From: Streptomyces sp. NBC_01267
Lineage (GTDB): Bacteria > Actinomycetota > Actinomycetes > Streptomycetales > Streptomycetaceae
Assembly (NCBI RefSeq): GCF_036241575.1
Contig: NZ_CP108455.1
Span: forward strand, 1,322,501-1,386,500
Direction: 5' to 3'
Length of the DNA: 64,000 nucleotides
Part shown: one piece after another, positions 9,467 to 17,318 of the stretch
How positions within the stretch are numbered: the stretch's first letter is position 1
Layout: each line of letters starts with the position of its first letter
Notes under the pieces: model-generated
Database searches by the model: none
Told to the model about the DNA's origin: nothing
What the model saw: the letters and a program-made list of their open reading frames with translations, nothing else
Position numbers and translations under genes: made by a program

Positions 9467-10138
9467 ATGGCTGTGACCGACGAGGCCATCGAGAAGATCA
9501 AGGAAATGATCGTCTCGGGTGCACTGCGGCCAGGTGACCGGCTGCCCAAGGAGAGTGAACTCGCCGCCGAACTCGGCCTGTCCCGCAACTCGCTGCGCGA
9601 GGCGGTGCGCGCGCTGTCGCTGATCCGCATCCTCGATGTGCGCCAGGGCGACGGCACCTACGTCACCAGTCTCGATCCCCAGTTGCTGCTCGAAGCGATG
9701 AGCTTCGTCGTGGACTTCCACCGGGACGACACGGTGCTGGAATTCCTGGCCGTACGGCGCATCCTGGAGCCGGCCGCGACCGCGATGGCCGCGCACCGGA
9801 TCAGCCAGGAGGAGTTGGAGGCGCTCAGCGCCCAGCTGGACGCGCTGGGCCCGCAGCCCTCGGTGGAGGAACTCGTCGCCGGCGACCTGGAGTTCCACCG
9901 GGGCATCGTGCAGAGTTCGGGCAACTCGGTGCTCTGCTCACTGCTGGACAGCCTCTCCGGGCCGACCACCAGGGCGCGGGTGTGGCGCGGGCTGACCCAG
10001 GAGGACGCGGTCAGCCGTACGCTCCACGAGCACCGCGCCATCCTGACAGCGCTCAGGGACCGGGACGCCGAAGCGGCCCGGTCCTGGGCGACGGTGCACA
10101 TCGCCAGCGTCGAGCAGTGGCTGCGTTCGACGCTCTGA
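9467..10138 (+). CDS. FadR-subfamily GntR regulator, probable controller of the adjacent sugar operon
   Basis: Transcription factor with an N-terminal winged helix (about 5-65; PGDRLPKESELAAELGLSRNSLREAVRAL) and a C-terminal helical FCD ligand domain (about 85-220) with Asp/His residues that usually bind a metal and a sugar acid. 223 aa from ATG 9467, which has GAGG 6 nt upstream. An earlier in-frame ATG at 9443 would add eight residues but lies inside the operator palindrome and probably at the transcript's 5' end, so 9467 is preferred. It converges with the ABC/fuconate operon and shares its operator motif. Effector unknown; a fuconate-pathway intermediate is the natural guess. Confidence 0.85.
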   Translation: MAVTDEAIEKIKEMIVSGALRPGDRLPKESELAAELGLSRNSLREAVRALSLIRILDVRQGDGTYVTSLDPQLLLEAMSFVVDFHRDDTVLEFLAVRRILEPAATAMAAHRISQEELEALSAQLDALGPQPSVEELVAGDLEFHRGIVQSSGNSVLCSLLDSLSGPTTRARVWRGLTQEDAVSRTLHEHRAILTALRDRDAEAARSWATVHIASVEQWLRSTL

Positions 10139-10160
10139 GTGCGGCCGGCGGGGGGAGCGG

Positions 10161-11195
10161 TCAGTCCTGCTCCTCACCGCTGGCGAAGCGCGAGGCGATC
10201 AGGGCGATGATGATGATGGCGCCGTTGAGGAAGGTCTCCCACTGTCCGGGCACCCCGGCGAGCGTCATCACATTCACCACCAGCTGAAGGGCGAGCACAC
10301 CGGTGAGCGCGCCGAAGATGGTGCCCCGGCCGCCCTTCAGCCCGATCCCGCCGATCACCGCGGCGGCCATGACCTGGAAGATCATGTCCTTGCCCTGTGC
10401 GGCACCGACCGATCCGTAGTGGCCGGTGTAGAGGATTCCGGCGAAGGCCGCGAGCAGCCCGCCGATGGCCAGGACGATCCAGGTGACCCGGTCGACGCGG
10501 ATACCTGCGGCCCGCGCCGCCTCCGGGTTGCCGCCGATCGCGTACAGCGAGCGCCCGTGCCGGGTCCAGGCCAGCGCGGCCCCGCCGACGGCGAACAGTG
10601 CCAGGCAGATCCAGACGGCGGCCGGGGCGCCGAGCCAGGAGGCCCGTCCCAGGTAGCTGAAGGAAGCCGGCACCTCGATGATCGACTTGCCCTCGGTGAT
10701 CCCGATGTGGAGCCCGCGGAGCATCATCAGCATGCCGAGGGTCGCGATGAAGCCGTTGACCCTCAGCTTCAGCATCAGGAAGCCGTTGAACGCACCGATC
10801 GCGAGCCCGGCCAGCAGGCAGAGCGGGATCGCCATCCAGGACGGGAACAGCCCGAGCCCGGTGAACCGGTCGCCCTCCGACGGCAGGACCAGCCAGAGCG
10901 CGAGGACCGGCGCGATGCCGATCGTCGACTCCAGCGACAGGTCCATCCGTCCGCAGATCAGGATGAAGGCCTGGGCGAGCACCAGCAGACTGAGTTCGGA
11001 CGACTGCTGGATGACGTTGATCAGATTCTCGGACGTCAGGAACACCGGCGAGACGATGAACCCGATCACCATCAGCACCAGGATCACCGGCACGAGCGAG
11101 AAGTCGCTCCAGCGGATCAGCGCCAGCCTGCCCCGCAACGGGCTGACCTGTACCTTCGTCTCCTCGGCCGCCACCGGCCCGATCGTGTCGGTCAT
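10161..11195 (-). CDS. ABC sugar transporter permease (RbsC family)
   Basis: Integral membrane subunit of a ribose/xylose-type ABC importer (BPD_transp_2 family). 344 aa, about eight to ten hydrophobic helices, with the conserved cytoplasmic loop IGGNPEAARAAGIRVDRV that contacts the ATPase (about 230-247). Start ATG at 11193-11195 overlaps the stop of the ATPase gene (ATGA), so translation is coupled. Last gene of the operon fuconate dehydratase-SDR-binding protein-ATPase-permease. Only one permease gene is present, so a homodimer is expected. Substrate inferred from neighbours: L-fucose or a related deoxy sugar or aldonate. Confidence 0.92.
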   Translation of the reverse strand: MTDTIGPVAAEETKVQVSPLRGRLALIRWSDFSLVPVILVLMVIGFIVSPVFLTSENLINVIQQSSELSLLVLAQAFILICGRMDLSLESTIGIAPVLALWLVLPSEGDRFTGLGLFPSWMAIPLCLLAGLAIGAFNGFLMLKLRVNGFIATLGMLMMLRGLHIGITEGKSIIEVPASFSYLGRASWLGAPAAVWICLALFAVGGAALAWTRHGRSLYAIGGNPEAARAAGIRVDRVTWIVLAIGGLLAAFAGILYTGHYGSVGAAQGKDMIFQVMAAAVIGGIGLKGGRGTIFGALTGVLALQLVVNVMTLAGVPGQWETFLNGAIIIIALIASRFASGEEQD

Positions 11196-12733
11196 GACCG
11201 CTCCCCCACACCTTCCATGGCGGCGACCAGTTCCCCGTCCGTCCACCCACTGTCGTATTCGGCGACGACCCGTCCGTGGAAGAGCGCGACCACCCGGTCG
11301 CACACCCGCAGGTCGTCGAGTTCGTCGGAGATGATCACAGCGGCGTTGCCCTCCTCGGCAACCCGCCTGACCACGCCCAGGAGCGAGTCCTTGGACTTGA
11401 TGTCCACACCCGCCGTCGGCCGCACCGCCACCAGCGTGCTCGGCTTACGGGCGAGCGCGCGGGCGACCACGACCTTCTGCTGATTGCCTCCGGAGAGCCC
11501 GGAGACCTTCTGCTCGGGCCCGGTCGTCTTGATGTCCAGCGAGGAGATCATGTTCCGCGCGAACTCCCGGGTGCGGGAGGGCAGTACGGTCCCCCACGGC
11601 CCGAGCTGGTCGGCGACCGTGAGCGTGGCGTTCTCCGCGATGCTGCGCTCCAGGACCAGCCCCTGCCGGTGGCGGTCCTCCGGGATGTACCCGATACCCG
11701 CGTCCAGGGCGTGCGGCACACTGCCGGGCTTGACGTCCCGGCCGCGGACCGAGACGCGCCCCGCGGTGGCCTTGCGCATGCCGACCAGGGTTTCGCCCAG
11801 CGCCGTGTTGCCGCTGGCCGCGGCGCCCGCGATACCGAGCACCTCACCGGGCCTGACCTCGATGTCCAGCGGTTCGAACTCGCCCTCCAGGCTGAGCCCT
11901 TCGGTCCGCAGCACGGGCTCGGCCCGGCCGGTGCCCGCGGATCCGGCCCGCGGTGTACCGGGAGCCGCGTGCCAGGCCACCGGCCCGGTCGCGGTCTCGC
12001 CGGTCATCGCCGCGACCAGATCCGCCTTGTCCAGCTCGGCGACGGGCGCCGTGAGGACGTGCCGGGCGTCCCGGTAGACCGTGACGGCGGTGCACAGTTC
12101 GTACACCTCCTGGAGGTGGTGCGAGATGAAGAGGAACGCCACCCCCTGGCTCTGCAGGTCCCGCAGCTTGGTGAAGAGGCTCTGGATACCGCGTGCGTCG
12201 AGCTGGGCGGTCGGCTCGTCCAGGATGATCAGACGGGCGCCGAACGACAGCGCCCGTGCGATCTCCACGAACTGGACCTGCTCGACGGAGAGGTCCTTCG
12301 CCCGGGTGTTGGGGTCGACATTGACCCCGTACTCGGCGAGCAGCGCCTCGGCCCGCTTGCGCAGCCGTCCCCAGCTGATCCAGCGGCCACCCTTCTCCCC
12401 GCGGTCGAGTCCGTAGTTGTTCAGGAAGAGGTTCTCGGCCACGGTGAGATCGGGCACGGCCATGGACTTCTGGTAGACACAGGCGACCCTGGACTGCCAG
12501 GCCATGGTGTCCCCGAAGGCCGGCGCGGGCTCGCCGTTGAAGGCGACCGTGCCGGCGTCCGGCTTGTGGAGCCCGGTGATGACGCTGACGAGCGTGGACT
12601 TTCCGGCGCCGTTGCGCCCGACGAGGGCGTGCGACTCACCGGGCTGGACTGTCAGGCGGACATCGTCGAGCGCGACGGTGGGACCGAAGCGCTTGACGAT
12701 GCCTTCCGCATGAACCGCTGGTGCATCGGGCAT
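11192..12733 (-). CDS. ABC sugar transporter ATP-binding protein (RbsA type, two domains)
   Basis: Energises the sugar importer. 513 aa with two nucleotide-binding domains. The first has Walker A GRNGAGKST (about 36-44) and Walker B LIILDEPTAQLD. The second has a degenerate Walker A (GIAGAAASGNTALGE), a good signature LSGGNQQKVVVARAL and a degenerate Walker B (LVAVRPTAGVD, lacking the Asp-Glu pair). One impaired site is usual in this family. ATG at 12731-12733 lies 2 bp from the stop of the binding-protein gene; the 3' end overlaps the permease start. Confidence 0.93.
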   Translation of the reverse strand: MPDAPAVHAEGIVKRFGPTVALDDVRLTVQPGESHALVGRNGAGKSTLVSVITGLHKPDAGTVAFNGEPAPAFGDTMAWQSRVACVYQKSMAVPDLTVAENLFLNNYGLDRGEKGGRWISWGRLRKRAEALLAEYGVNVDPNTRAKDLSVEQVQFVEIARALSFGARLIILDEPTAQLDARGIQSLFTKLRDLQSQGVAFLFISHHLQEVYELCTAVTVYRDARHVLTAPVAELDKADLVAAMTGETATGPVAWHAAPGTPRAGSAGTGRAEPVLRTEGLSLEGEFEPLDIEVRPGEVLGIAGAAASGNTALGETLVGMRKATAGRVSVRGRDVKPGSVPHALDAGIGYIPEDRHRQGLVLERSIAENATLTVADQLGPWGTVLPSRTREFARNMISSLDIKTTGPEQKVSGLSGGNQQKVVVARALARKPSTLVAVRPTAGVDIKSKDSLLGVVRRVAEEGNAAVIISDELDDLRVCDRVVALFHGRVVAEYDSGWTDGELVAAMEGVGERS

Positions 12734-12735
12734 GG

Positions 12736-13773
12736 TCAGTTCTTCTTCCCCAGCTGATTGGCCCACAGCTTCGGGTCGTTCACATTGGCCTTGGTCACGA
12801 GCGGCGCGGGGAGCTGGTCCTCGTAGCCGTTCGGGATCTTGATGATGTGCGAGTCGTGGTCGGTCGGGCCCACCTTGAACGTCTTGCCGTCGACGGCCGC
12901 CTTGGCGTAGTACAGCGCGTACTTCGCGTAGAGGTCGGCGGGCTGGGAGATGGTCGCGTCGATCTTCCCGGCCTTGATCGCGTCGAACTCCTCCGGTATG
13001 CCGTCGTTGGAGATGATCGTGATGTGGCCCTTGGTACCGGCCGGCTTCAGCAGCTTCTTCTGCTCCAGGAGCGCGAGCGTGGGCTGCAGGAAGACGCCGC
13101 CCGCCTGCATGTAGATGCCGTTGATGTCGGGGTTCGCGGCCAGCGTGGACTGGAGCTTGGCCGACGCGACGTCGCCCTTCCAGTCGGTGGCCAGCTCGAA
13201 CACCTTGATCTTCGGGAACTCCTTCGTCATGCACGACTTGAACGCCTGGGAGCGGTCCCGGCCGTTGATCGAGGAGAGGTCGCCCTGGAACTCGACGACC
13301 TTGCCCTGGCCCTTGAGCTGCTGGCCGAGGTACTTGCAGGCGTTCTCGCCGTACGCGCGGTTGTCGGCGCGCACCACCATGTAGACATCGCCCTTGTCGG
13401 GCCGGGTGTCGACGCTGATGACCGGGATCTTCTTCTGGTTCAGGTTCGCCAGCGTCGAGGCGATGGCGCCGGTGTCCTGGGGGGCCATGACGACGGCCTT
13501 GGCTCCCTGGTCGCTGAACGTCTGGACGTTGGCGACGAGCTTGCCGATGTCGTTCTGCGAATTGGTCAAGGGCAGCGCCTTGACCTCCCCGGCGTCCACG
13601 CCCTTCTTGATGTACTGCTGGTAGGAGTTCCAGAAGTCGCTGTCGCTGCGCGGCAGGTCGATGCCGACCTTCTTGTCGTCGGAGCTGCTGCCCGAGTCAC
13701 GGTTGCAGCCCGCGAGCGCGGTCACGGCCAGCAGTACGACGCAGGCCGCAGCACTCGTTGTACGCACTCTCAT
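12736..13773 (-). CDS. Sugar-binding lipoprotein of the ABC transporter
   Basis: Extracellular solute receptor, periplasmic-binding-protein type 1 fold (Peripla_BP_4). 345 aa; a type II signal peptide ends with lipobox LAGC (lipidated Cys at residue 23), then a Ser/Asp-rich linker. The body (VGIDLPRSDSDFWNSYQQY ... ISNDGIPEEFDAIKAG) resembles RbsB-like proteins. The N-terminal basic residues MRVR are normal for secretion. Lies between the SDR and ATPase genes; as the most abundant component its own internal promoter or RNA processing is possible, but nothing clear is seen in the 104-bp gap upstream. Confidence 0.93.
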   Translation of the reverse strand: MRVRTTSAAACVVLLAVTALAGCNRDSGSSSDDKKVGIDLPRSDSDFWNSYQQYIKKGVDAGEVKALPLTNSQNDIGKLVANVQTFSDQGAKAVVMAPQDTGAIASTLANLNQKKIPVISVDTRPDKGDVYMVVRADNRAYGENACKYLGQQLKGQGKVVEFQGDLSSINGRDRSQAFKSCMTKEFPKIKVFELATDWKGDVASAKLQSTLAANPDINGIYMQAGGVFLQPTLALLEQKKLLKPAGTKGHITIISNDGIPEEFDAIKAGKIDATISQPADLYAKYALYYAKAAVDGKTFKVGPTDHDSHIIKIPNGYEDQLPAPLVTKANVNDPKLWANQLGKKN

Positions 13774-13877
13774 TGGTGTCCCGTCCTTGTTCGAGTGGCG
13801 CTTGATGCTCTGTCGGCCGGGGCGGCCGGATGTACGTCCGTCTGTTGCCGGTCGCGGCAACGGGTCGGTCGCGGCGA

Positions 13878-14657
13878 CTAGTCGGCGGCGGGGCGCAGGC
13901 GCAGGCCCTGCATACCGCCGTCGACCGCGAGTGCCGTCCCTGTCACGGCAGCCGCGGCGGGGCTCGCGAGGTAGACGACCGCTGCCGCCACCTCTTCGGC
14001 GGTGACCAGCCGCCCGGTGGGCTGGCGGGCGTTGAGCGCGGCGCGCTCGGCCGACGGGTCGTCGGCCTGGCCGAGGAGGCGCCCGACCCACGGGGTGTCC
14101 GCGGTACCGGGGTTGACGCAGTTGACCCGGATCCCCTCGCGGACGTGATCGGCCGCCATGGCGAGGGTCAGGGAGAGTACCGCGCCCTTGCTCGCGCTGT
14201 AGAGGGCGCGCTGCGGCAGACCGGCGGTCGCGGCGATCGAGCAGGTGTGGGTGATCGACACGCAGCCGGGGCGCTCCTCCGCCGCGCGCCGCAGGTGCGG
14301 CAGCGCGTGACGGGCGGTGCGGACCATGCCGAGGACATTGATGTCCAGGACGCGCTGCCACTCGTCGTCCGGGTTGTCGGCGACCGTGCCGACGGCGCCG
14401 ATGCCCGCGTTGGACACCACCGTGTGCAGGCCGCCGAGTTCGGCGGCAGCGGCGTCGACCGCCGCGCGTACCGCCGCGTCGTCGGTGACGTCGGCCTTGA
14501 CCGCGAAGCTGCCCTCCGGTGCCCCCGCGGTCTCCCGGTCGAGCACGGCGACGCGGGCGCCGCGTGCGAGCAGTTCGGTGGCGATGGCCGCCCCGATGCC
14601 GGAGGCACCGCCGGTGACCAGGGCGGAGAGGCCTTCGAAATCGCTTGCAGTGGTCAC
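13878..14657 (-). CDS. Short-chain dehydrogenase/reductase, probable 2-keto-3-deoxy-L-fuconate dehydrogenase
   Basis: NAD(P)-dependent oxidoreductase. 259 aa, classical [11 protein letters not shown] cofactor loop (about 15-22), NAG in VVSNAGIG, catalytic Ser region [11 protein letters not shown], and the YSASKGA Tyr/Lys pair (about 157-163), ending with the family tail [10 protein letters not shown]. It overlaps the end of the fuconate dehydratase gene by 4 bp (ATGA at 14654-14657), so the two act together. In known non-phosphorylating L-fucose pathways an SDR oxidises the keto-deoxy acid that the dehydratase makes. That assignment rests on context, not on diagnostic residues. Confidence 0.85.
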   Translation of the reverse strand: MTTASDFEGLSALVTGGASGIGAAIATELLARGARVAVLDRETAGAPEGSFAVKADVTDDAAVRAAVDAAAAELGGLHTVVSNAGIGAVGTVADNPDDEWQRVLDINVLGMVRTARHALPHLRRAAEERPGCVSITHTCSIAATAGLPQRALYSASKGAVLSLTLAMAADHVREGIRVNCVNPGTADTPWVGRLLGQADDPSAERAALNARQPTGRLVTAEEVAAAVVYLASPAAAAVTGTALAVDGGMQGLRLRPAAD

Positions 14658-15979
14658 GAGTTGATCTCCTCGGTGGTGCGGCGGGCCTGCCAGACAGGGC
14701 CGTCGGGATAACGGTGGTCGGCGATCGAAGCGGGAAGCATACGGGCGGAGAAGCCCGGCGCCGAAGGTGCCAGGTAACGGCCCCGCTCGATCACCACGGG
14801 GTCGGTGAAGTGCTCGTGGAGGTGGTCCACGTACTCGATGACGCGGTCCTCCACGCTGCCCGAGACGGCCACGAAGTCGAACATGGCCAGATGCTGGACG
14901 AGTTCACACAGGCCCACACCGCCCGCGTGCGGGCAGACGGGCACGCCGAACTTGGCGGCGAGCAGCAGGATGGCGAGGTTCTCGTTGACCCCCGCGACCC
15001 GCGCGGCGTCGATCTGCACGAAGTCGACGGCGCCCGCCTGGAGCAGCTGCTTGAAGACGACGCGGTTGGCGACGTGCTCGCCGGTGGCGACCTTCACGGG
15101 CTGCCCGGCGCGCACGGCCGCGTGGCCGAGGATGTCGTCCGGGCTGGTCGGCTCCTCGATCCAGTGCGGATCGTAGGGGGCCAGCGCCTCCATCCAGCGC
15201 ACCGCGTCCGCCACGTCCCAGCGCTGGTTGGCGTCCACGGCGATCCGGATGCCGGGGCCGACGGCCGCGCGCGCGAGCTTCATCCTGCGGACGTCGTCGT
15301 CGAGATCGGCGCCGACCTTGAGCTTGATCTGGGCGAAACCCGCGTCGACGGCCTCGTGGGCCAGCCGGACCAGCTTCTCGTCGGAGTAACCGAGCCAGCC
15401 GGGCGACGTGGTGTACGCGGGGTATCCCTCGGCGCGCAGCCGGGCGGCGCGTTCGGCGCGGCCGGGCTCCGCGGCCCGCAGGATGGCAAGGGCCTCGTCC
15501 GGGGTGAGGGCGTCGCTGAGATAACGGAAGTCGACGAGCGAGACGAGCTCCTCGGGCGACATGTCCGCCAGGAACTCCCACACGGGTTTGCCCGCGACGG
15601 TCGCCGCCAGGTCCCAGGCGGCGTTGACGACCGCGCCCGCGGCCATGTGCATCACCCCCTTCTCCGGACCGAGCCAGCGCAACTGCGAGTCGTGGGTGAG
15701 ATCGTGGTGGAGCGCCGCGAGCCCCTCCGGGGTGAGCGGAGCGGGCCGCCCCACCACGTAGGGCCGCAGCGCTTCGATGGCGGCAGCGGTGACGTCGTTG
15801 CCGCGCCCGATGGTGAAACAGAAGCCATGTCCCGCGACCCCACCCGGCATGTCGGTGCTGAGCACCACATAGGCCGCCGAGTAGTCGGGATCCGGGTTCA
15901 TGGCGTCCGAGCCGTCGAGCTGTTCCGAGGTGGGGAATCGGATGTCGTAGACCTCGAACCCCGTGACGGTCGGACTCAT
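14654..15979 (-). CDS. L-fuconate dehydratase-like enolase-superfamily enzyme
   Basis: Predicted to dehydrate L-fuconate to 2-keto-3-deoxy-L-fuconate. The 441-residue length equals that of the characterised Xanthomonas FucD. Catalytic and metal residues of the group can be read in order: KLKVG (about 219-223), metal Asp in VDANQRW (249), Glu in IEEPTSPDD (about 275), Glu in ATGEHVANR (about 302) and the base His in [11 protein letters not shown] (about 352). The ATG at 15979 has AGGGAG just upstream; the frame extends 11 codons further without a ribosome site. First gene of the operon, behind a 30-bp dyad. A close relative acting on another 6-deoxy-aldonate is possible. No fucose dehydrogenase, lactonase or keto-acid cleaving enzyme is nearby. 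Confidence 0.88.
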   Translation of the reverse strand: MSPTVTGFEVYDIRFPTSEQLDGSDAMNPDPDYSAAYVVLSTDMPGGVAGHGFCFTIGRGNDVTAAAIEALRPYVVGRPAPLTPEGLAALHHDLTHDSQLRWLGPEKGVMHMAAGAVVNAAWDLAATVAGKPVWEFLADMSPEELVSLVDFRYLSDALTPDEALAILRAAEPGRAERAARLRAEGYPAYTTSPGWLGYSDEKLVRLAHEAVDAGFAQIKLKVGADLDDDVRRMKLARAAVGPGIRIAVDANQRWDVADAVRWMEALAPYDPHWIEEPTSPDDILGHAAVRAGQPVKVATGEHVANRVVFKQLLQAGAVDFVQIDAARVAGVNENLAILLLAAKFGVPVCPHAGGVGLCELVQHLAMFDFVAVSGSVEDRVIEYVDHLHEHFTDPVVIERGRYLAPSAPGFSARMLPASIADHRYPDGPVWQARRTTEEINS

Positions 15980-16008
15980 CCACACTCCCTGGTAAGACGT
16001 CGGTAAGA

Positions 16009-16038
16009 ACATCGGACCTTTAATTGGTCATCCGATGT
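16009..16038 (-). promoter_or_regulatory. Operator of the fuconate/ABC operon
   Basis: ACATCGGA (16009-16016) and TCCGATGT (16031-16038) form perfect 8-bp inverted arms 14 bp apart, 29 bp before the dehydratase start. On the minus strand TATACA at 16041-16036, a possible -10, overlaps the outer arm. The arms match the palindrome at the FadR-type regulator gene (9436-9446). Confidence 0.65.
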
Positions 16039-16251
16039 ATAGCGCCGGACATGCCTACGCGTCCAGGGGTGGAACGAAATTTGCCTGTACAGCTCGGATG
16101 AATCGGTGCGATATGGGAAGGCTGCTTGAACGGCTTCCCCGTGCCGCCGAGTCCGTACGGGCCTGTCCTGGCCCGTACGAGGCCTGCGGCCGGCACCCCG
16201 GGAAGCCGTAAGGTTGGTCCGTACGGGAAGAACTTCGGAAGGAGGCACTGG

Positions 16252-17259
16252 GTGATCGAGCTCGAGGGAGTTCCCGAGCTGATCGACCCGGTCATGGTGG
16301 CCGCGTTCGAGGGCTGGAACGACGCCGGCGACGCAGCCTCCACCGCGGTCGCCCACCTGGACCGGGAGTGGAAGGGTGAGGTCTTCGCCGCGCTCGACGC
16401 CGAGGACTACTACGACTTCCAGGTCAACCGGCCCACGGTGTGGCTGGACGACGGGGTGCGCAAGGTCACCTGGCCCACGACCCGGCTCTCGGTGGTCCGC
16501 ATCGGCGGTGACAAACCCCGCGACCTGGTGCTGGTCCGCGGGATCGAACCCTCCATGCGCTGGCGCTCGTTCTGCAACGAGATACTCGGCTTCGCCCATG
16601 AACTCGGCGTCGAGATGGTGGTGATCCTGGGCGCGCTGCTCGGCGACACCCCGCACACCCGGCCGGTCCCGGTGAGCGGAGTCACCTCGGACGCCGATCT
16701 GGCGCGCACGATGGATCTGGAGGAGACGCGCTACGAGGGCCCCACGGGCATCGTCGGCATCCTCCAGGAGGCGTGCACGCACGCGGGGGTGCCCGCGGTG
16801 AGTCTGTGGGCCGCGGTGCCGCACTACGTGTCGCAGCCGCCCAACCCGAAGGCGACACTGGCTCTGCTGAACCGGCTGGAAGACCTCATCGATCTGCGCA
16901 TCCCGCTGGGTGAACTGCCCGAGGACGCACGGGCCTGGCAGGTCGGTGTCGATCAACTGGCCGCCGAGGACAGCGAAGTGGCCGAGTACGTCCAGACGCT
17001 GGAGGAGGCACGCGACACCGCGGAGCTCCCCGAGGCGTCCGGCGAAGCCATCGCCCGCGAGTTCGAGCGGTATCTGCGGCGGCGCGACGGCGGGCCGGGG
17101 CAGCCCGGCGGCCATGCCACGGACGGCGGCGACGCGAGCAGCTATCTGCGGGACACCTCCGGCGGCCGGACCAGACCGCCGAAGCCGCAGCGGCCCGACC
17201 CGGACTCCGGCGGGCCGAGCGACGAGGACAACGGCCCGGAGGAGTCCTCCGGGGAGTGA
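16252..17259 (+). CDS. parJ: PAC2-family protein, ParJ-like
   Basis: The 335-aa protein has a PAC2 (proteasome assembly chaperone 2-like) domain over about residues 1-260, beginning IELEGVPELIDPVMVAAFEGWNDAGDAAS, and a disordered Gly/Asp/Pro-rich tail. It is conserved across actinobacteria. The gene between the glycerol operon and mshC in S. coelicolor (SCO1662, from memory) is parJ, whose product interacts with ParA during sporulation septation; the symbol is assigned by that synteny and is not proven here. GTG at 16252 has AAGGAGG 6 nt upstream; upstream in-frame starts have none. Ends in a shared 17-bp-stem terminator. Confidence 0.8.
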   Translation: MIELEGVPELIDPVMVAAFEGWNDAGDAASTAVAHLDREWKGEVFAALDAEDYYDFQVNRPTVWLDDGVRKVTWPTTRLSVVRIGGDKPRDLVLVRGIEPSMRWRSFCNEILGFAHELGVEMVVILGALLGDTPHTRPVPVSGVTSDADLARTMDLEETRYEGPTGIVGILQEACTHAGVPAVSLWAAVPHYVSQPPNPKATLALLNRLEDLIDLRIPLGELPEDARAWQVGVDQLAAEDSEVAEYVQTLEEARDTAELPEASGEAIAREFERYLRRRDGGPGQPGGHATDGGDASSYLRDTSGGRTRPPKPQRPDPDSGGPSDEDNGPEESSGE

Positions 17260-17270
17260 CACCCGGTCCG

Positions 17271-17309
17271 GCGGAGAGGGGCGGTGCAGCACGCACCGCC
17301 CCTCTCCGC
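17271..17309. terminator. Bidirectional terminator
   Basis: Perfect 17-bp stem (17271-17287 with 17293-17309) and AGCAC loop between the convergent PAC2 and GH31 genes. Confidence 0.9.
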
Positions 17310-17318
17310 CGTGCGGGA

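Noticed and set aside
5911..9657. 1248-codon open frame on the minus strand opposite glpK and glpD
   Set aside because: It is the shadow of two clear genes; the translation shows no recognisable motif and spans their terminator.
11192..12733. Broken ABC ATPase because the second domain lacks normal Walker motifs
   Set aside because: One degenerate nucleotide site is normal in RbsA-type proteins; the frame and the first site are intact.
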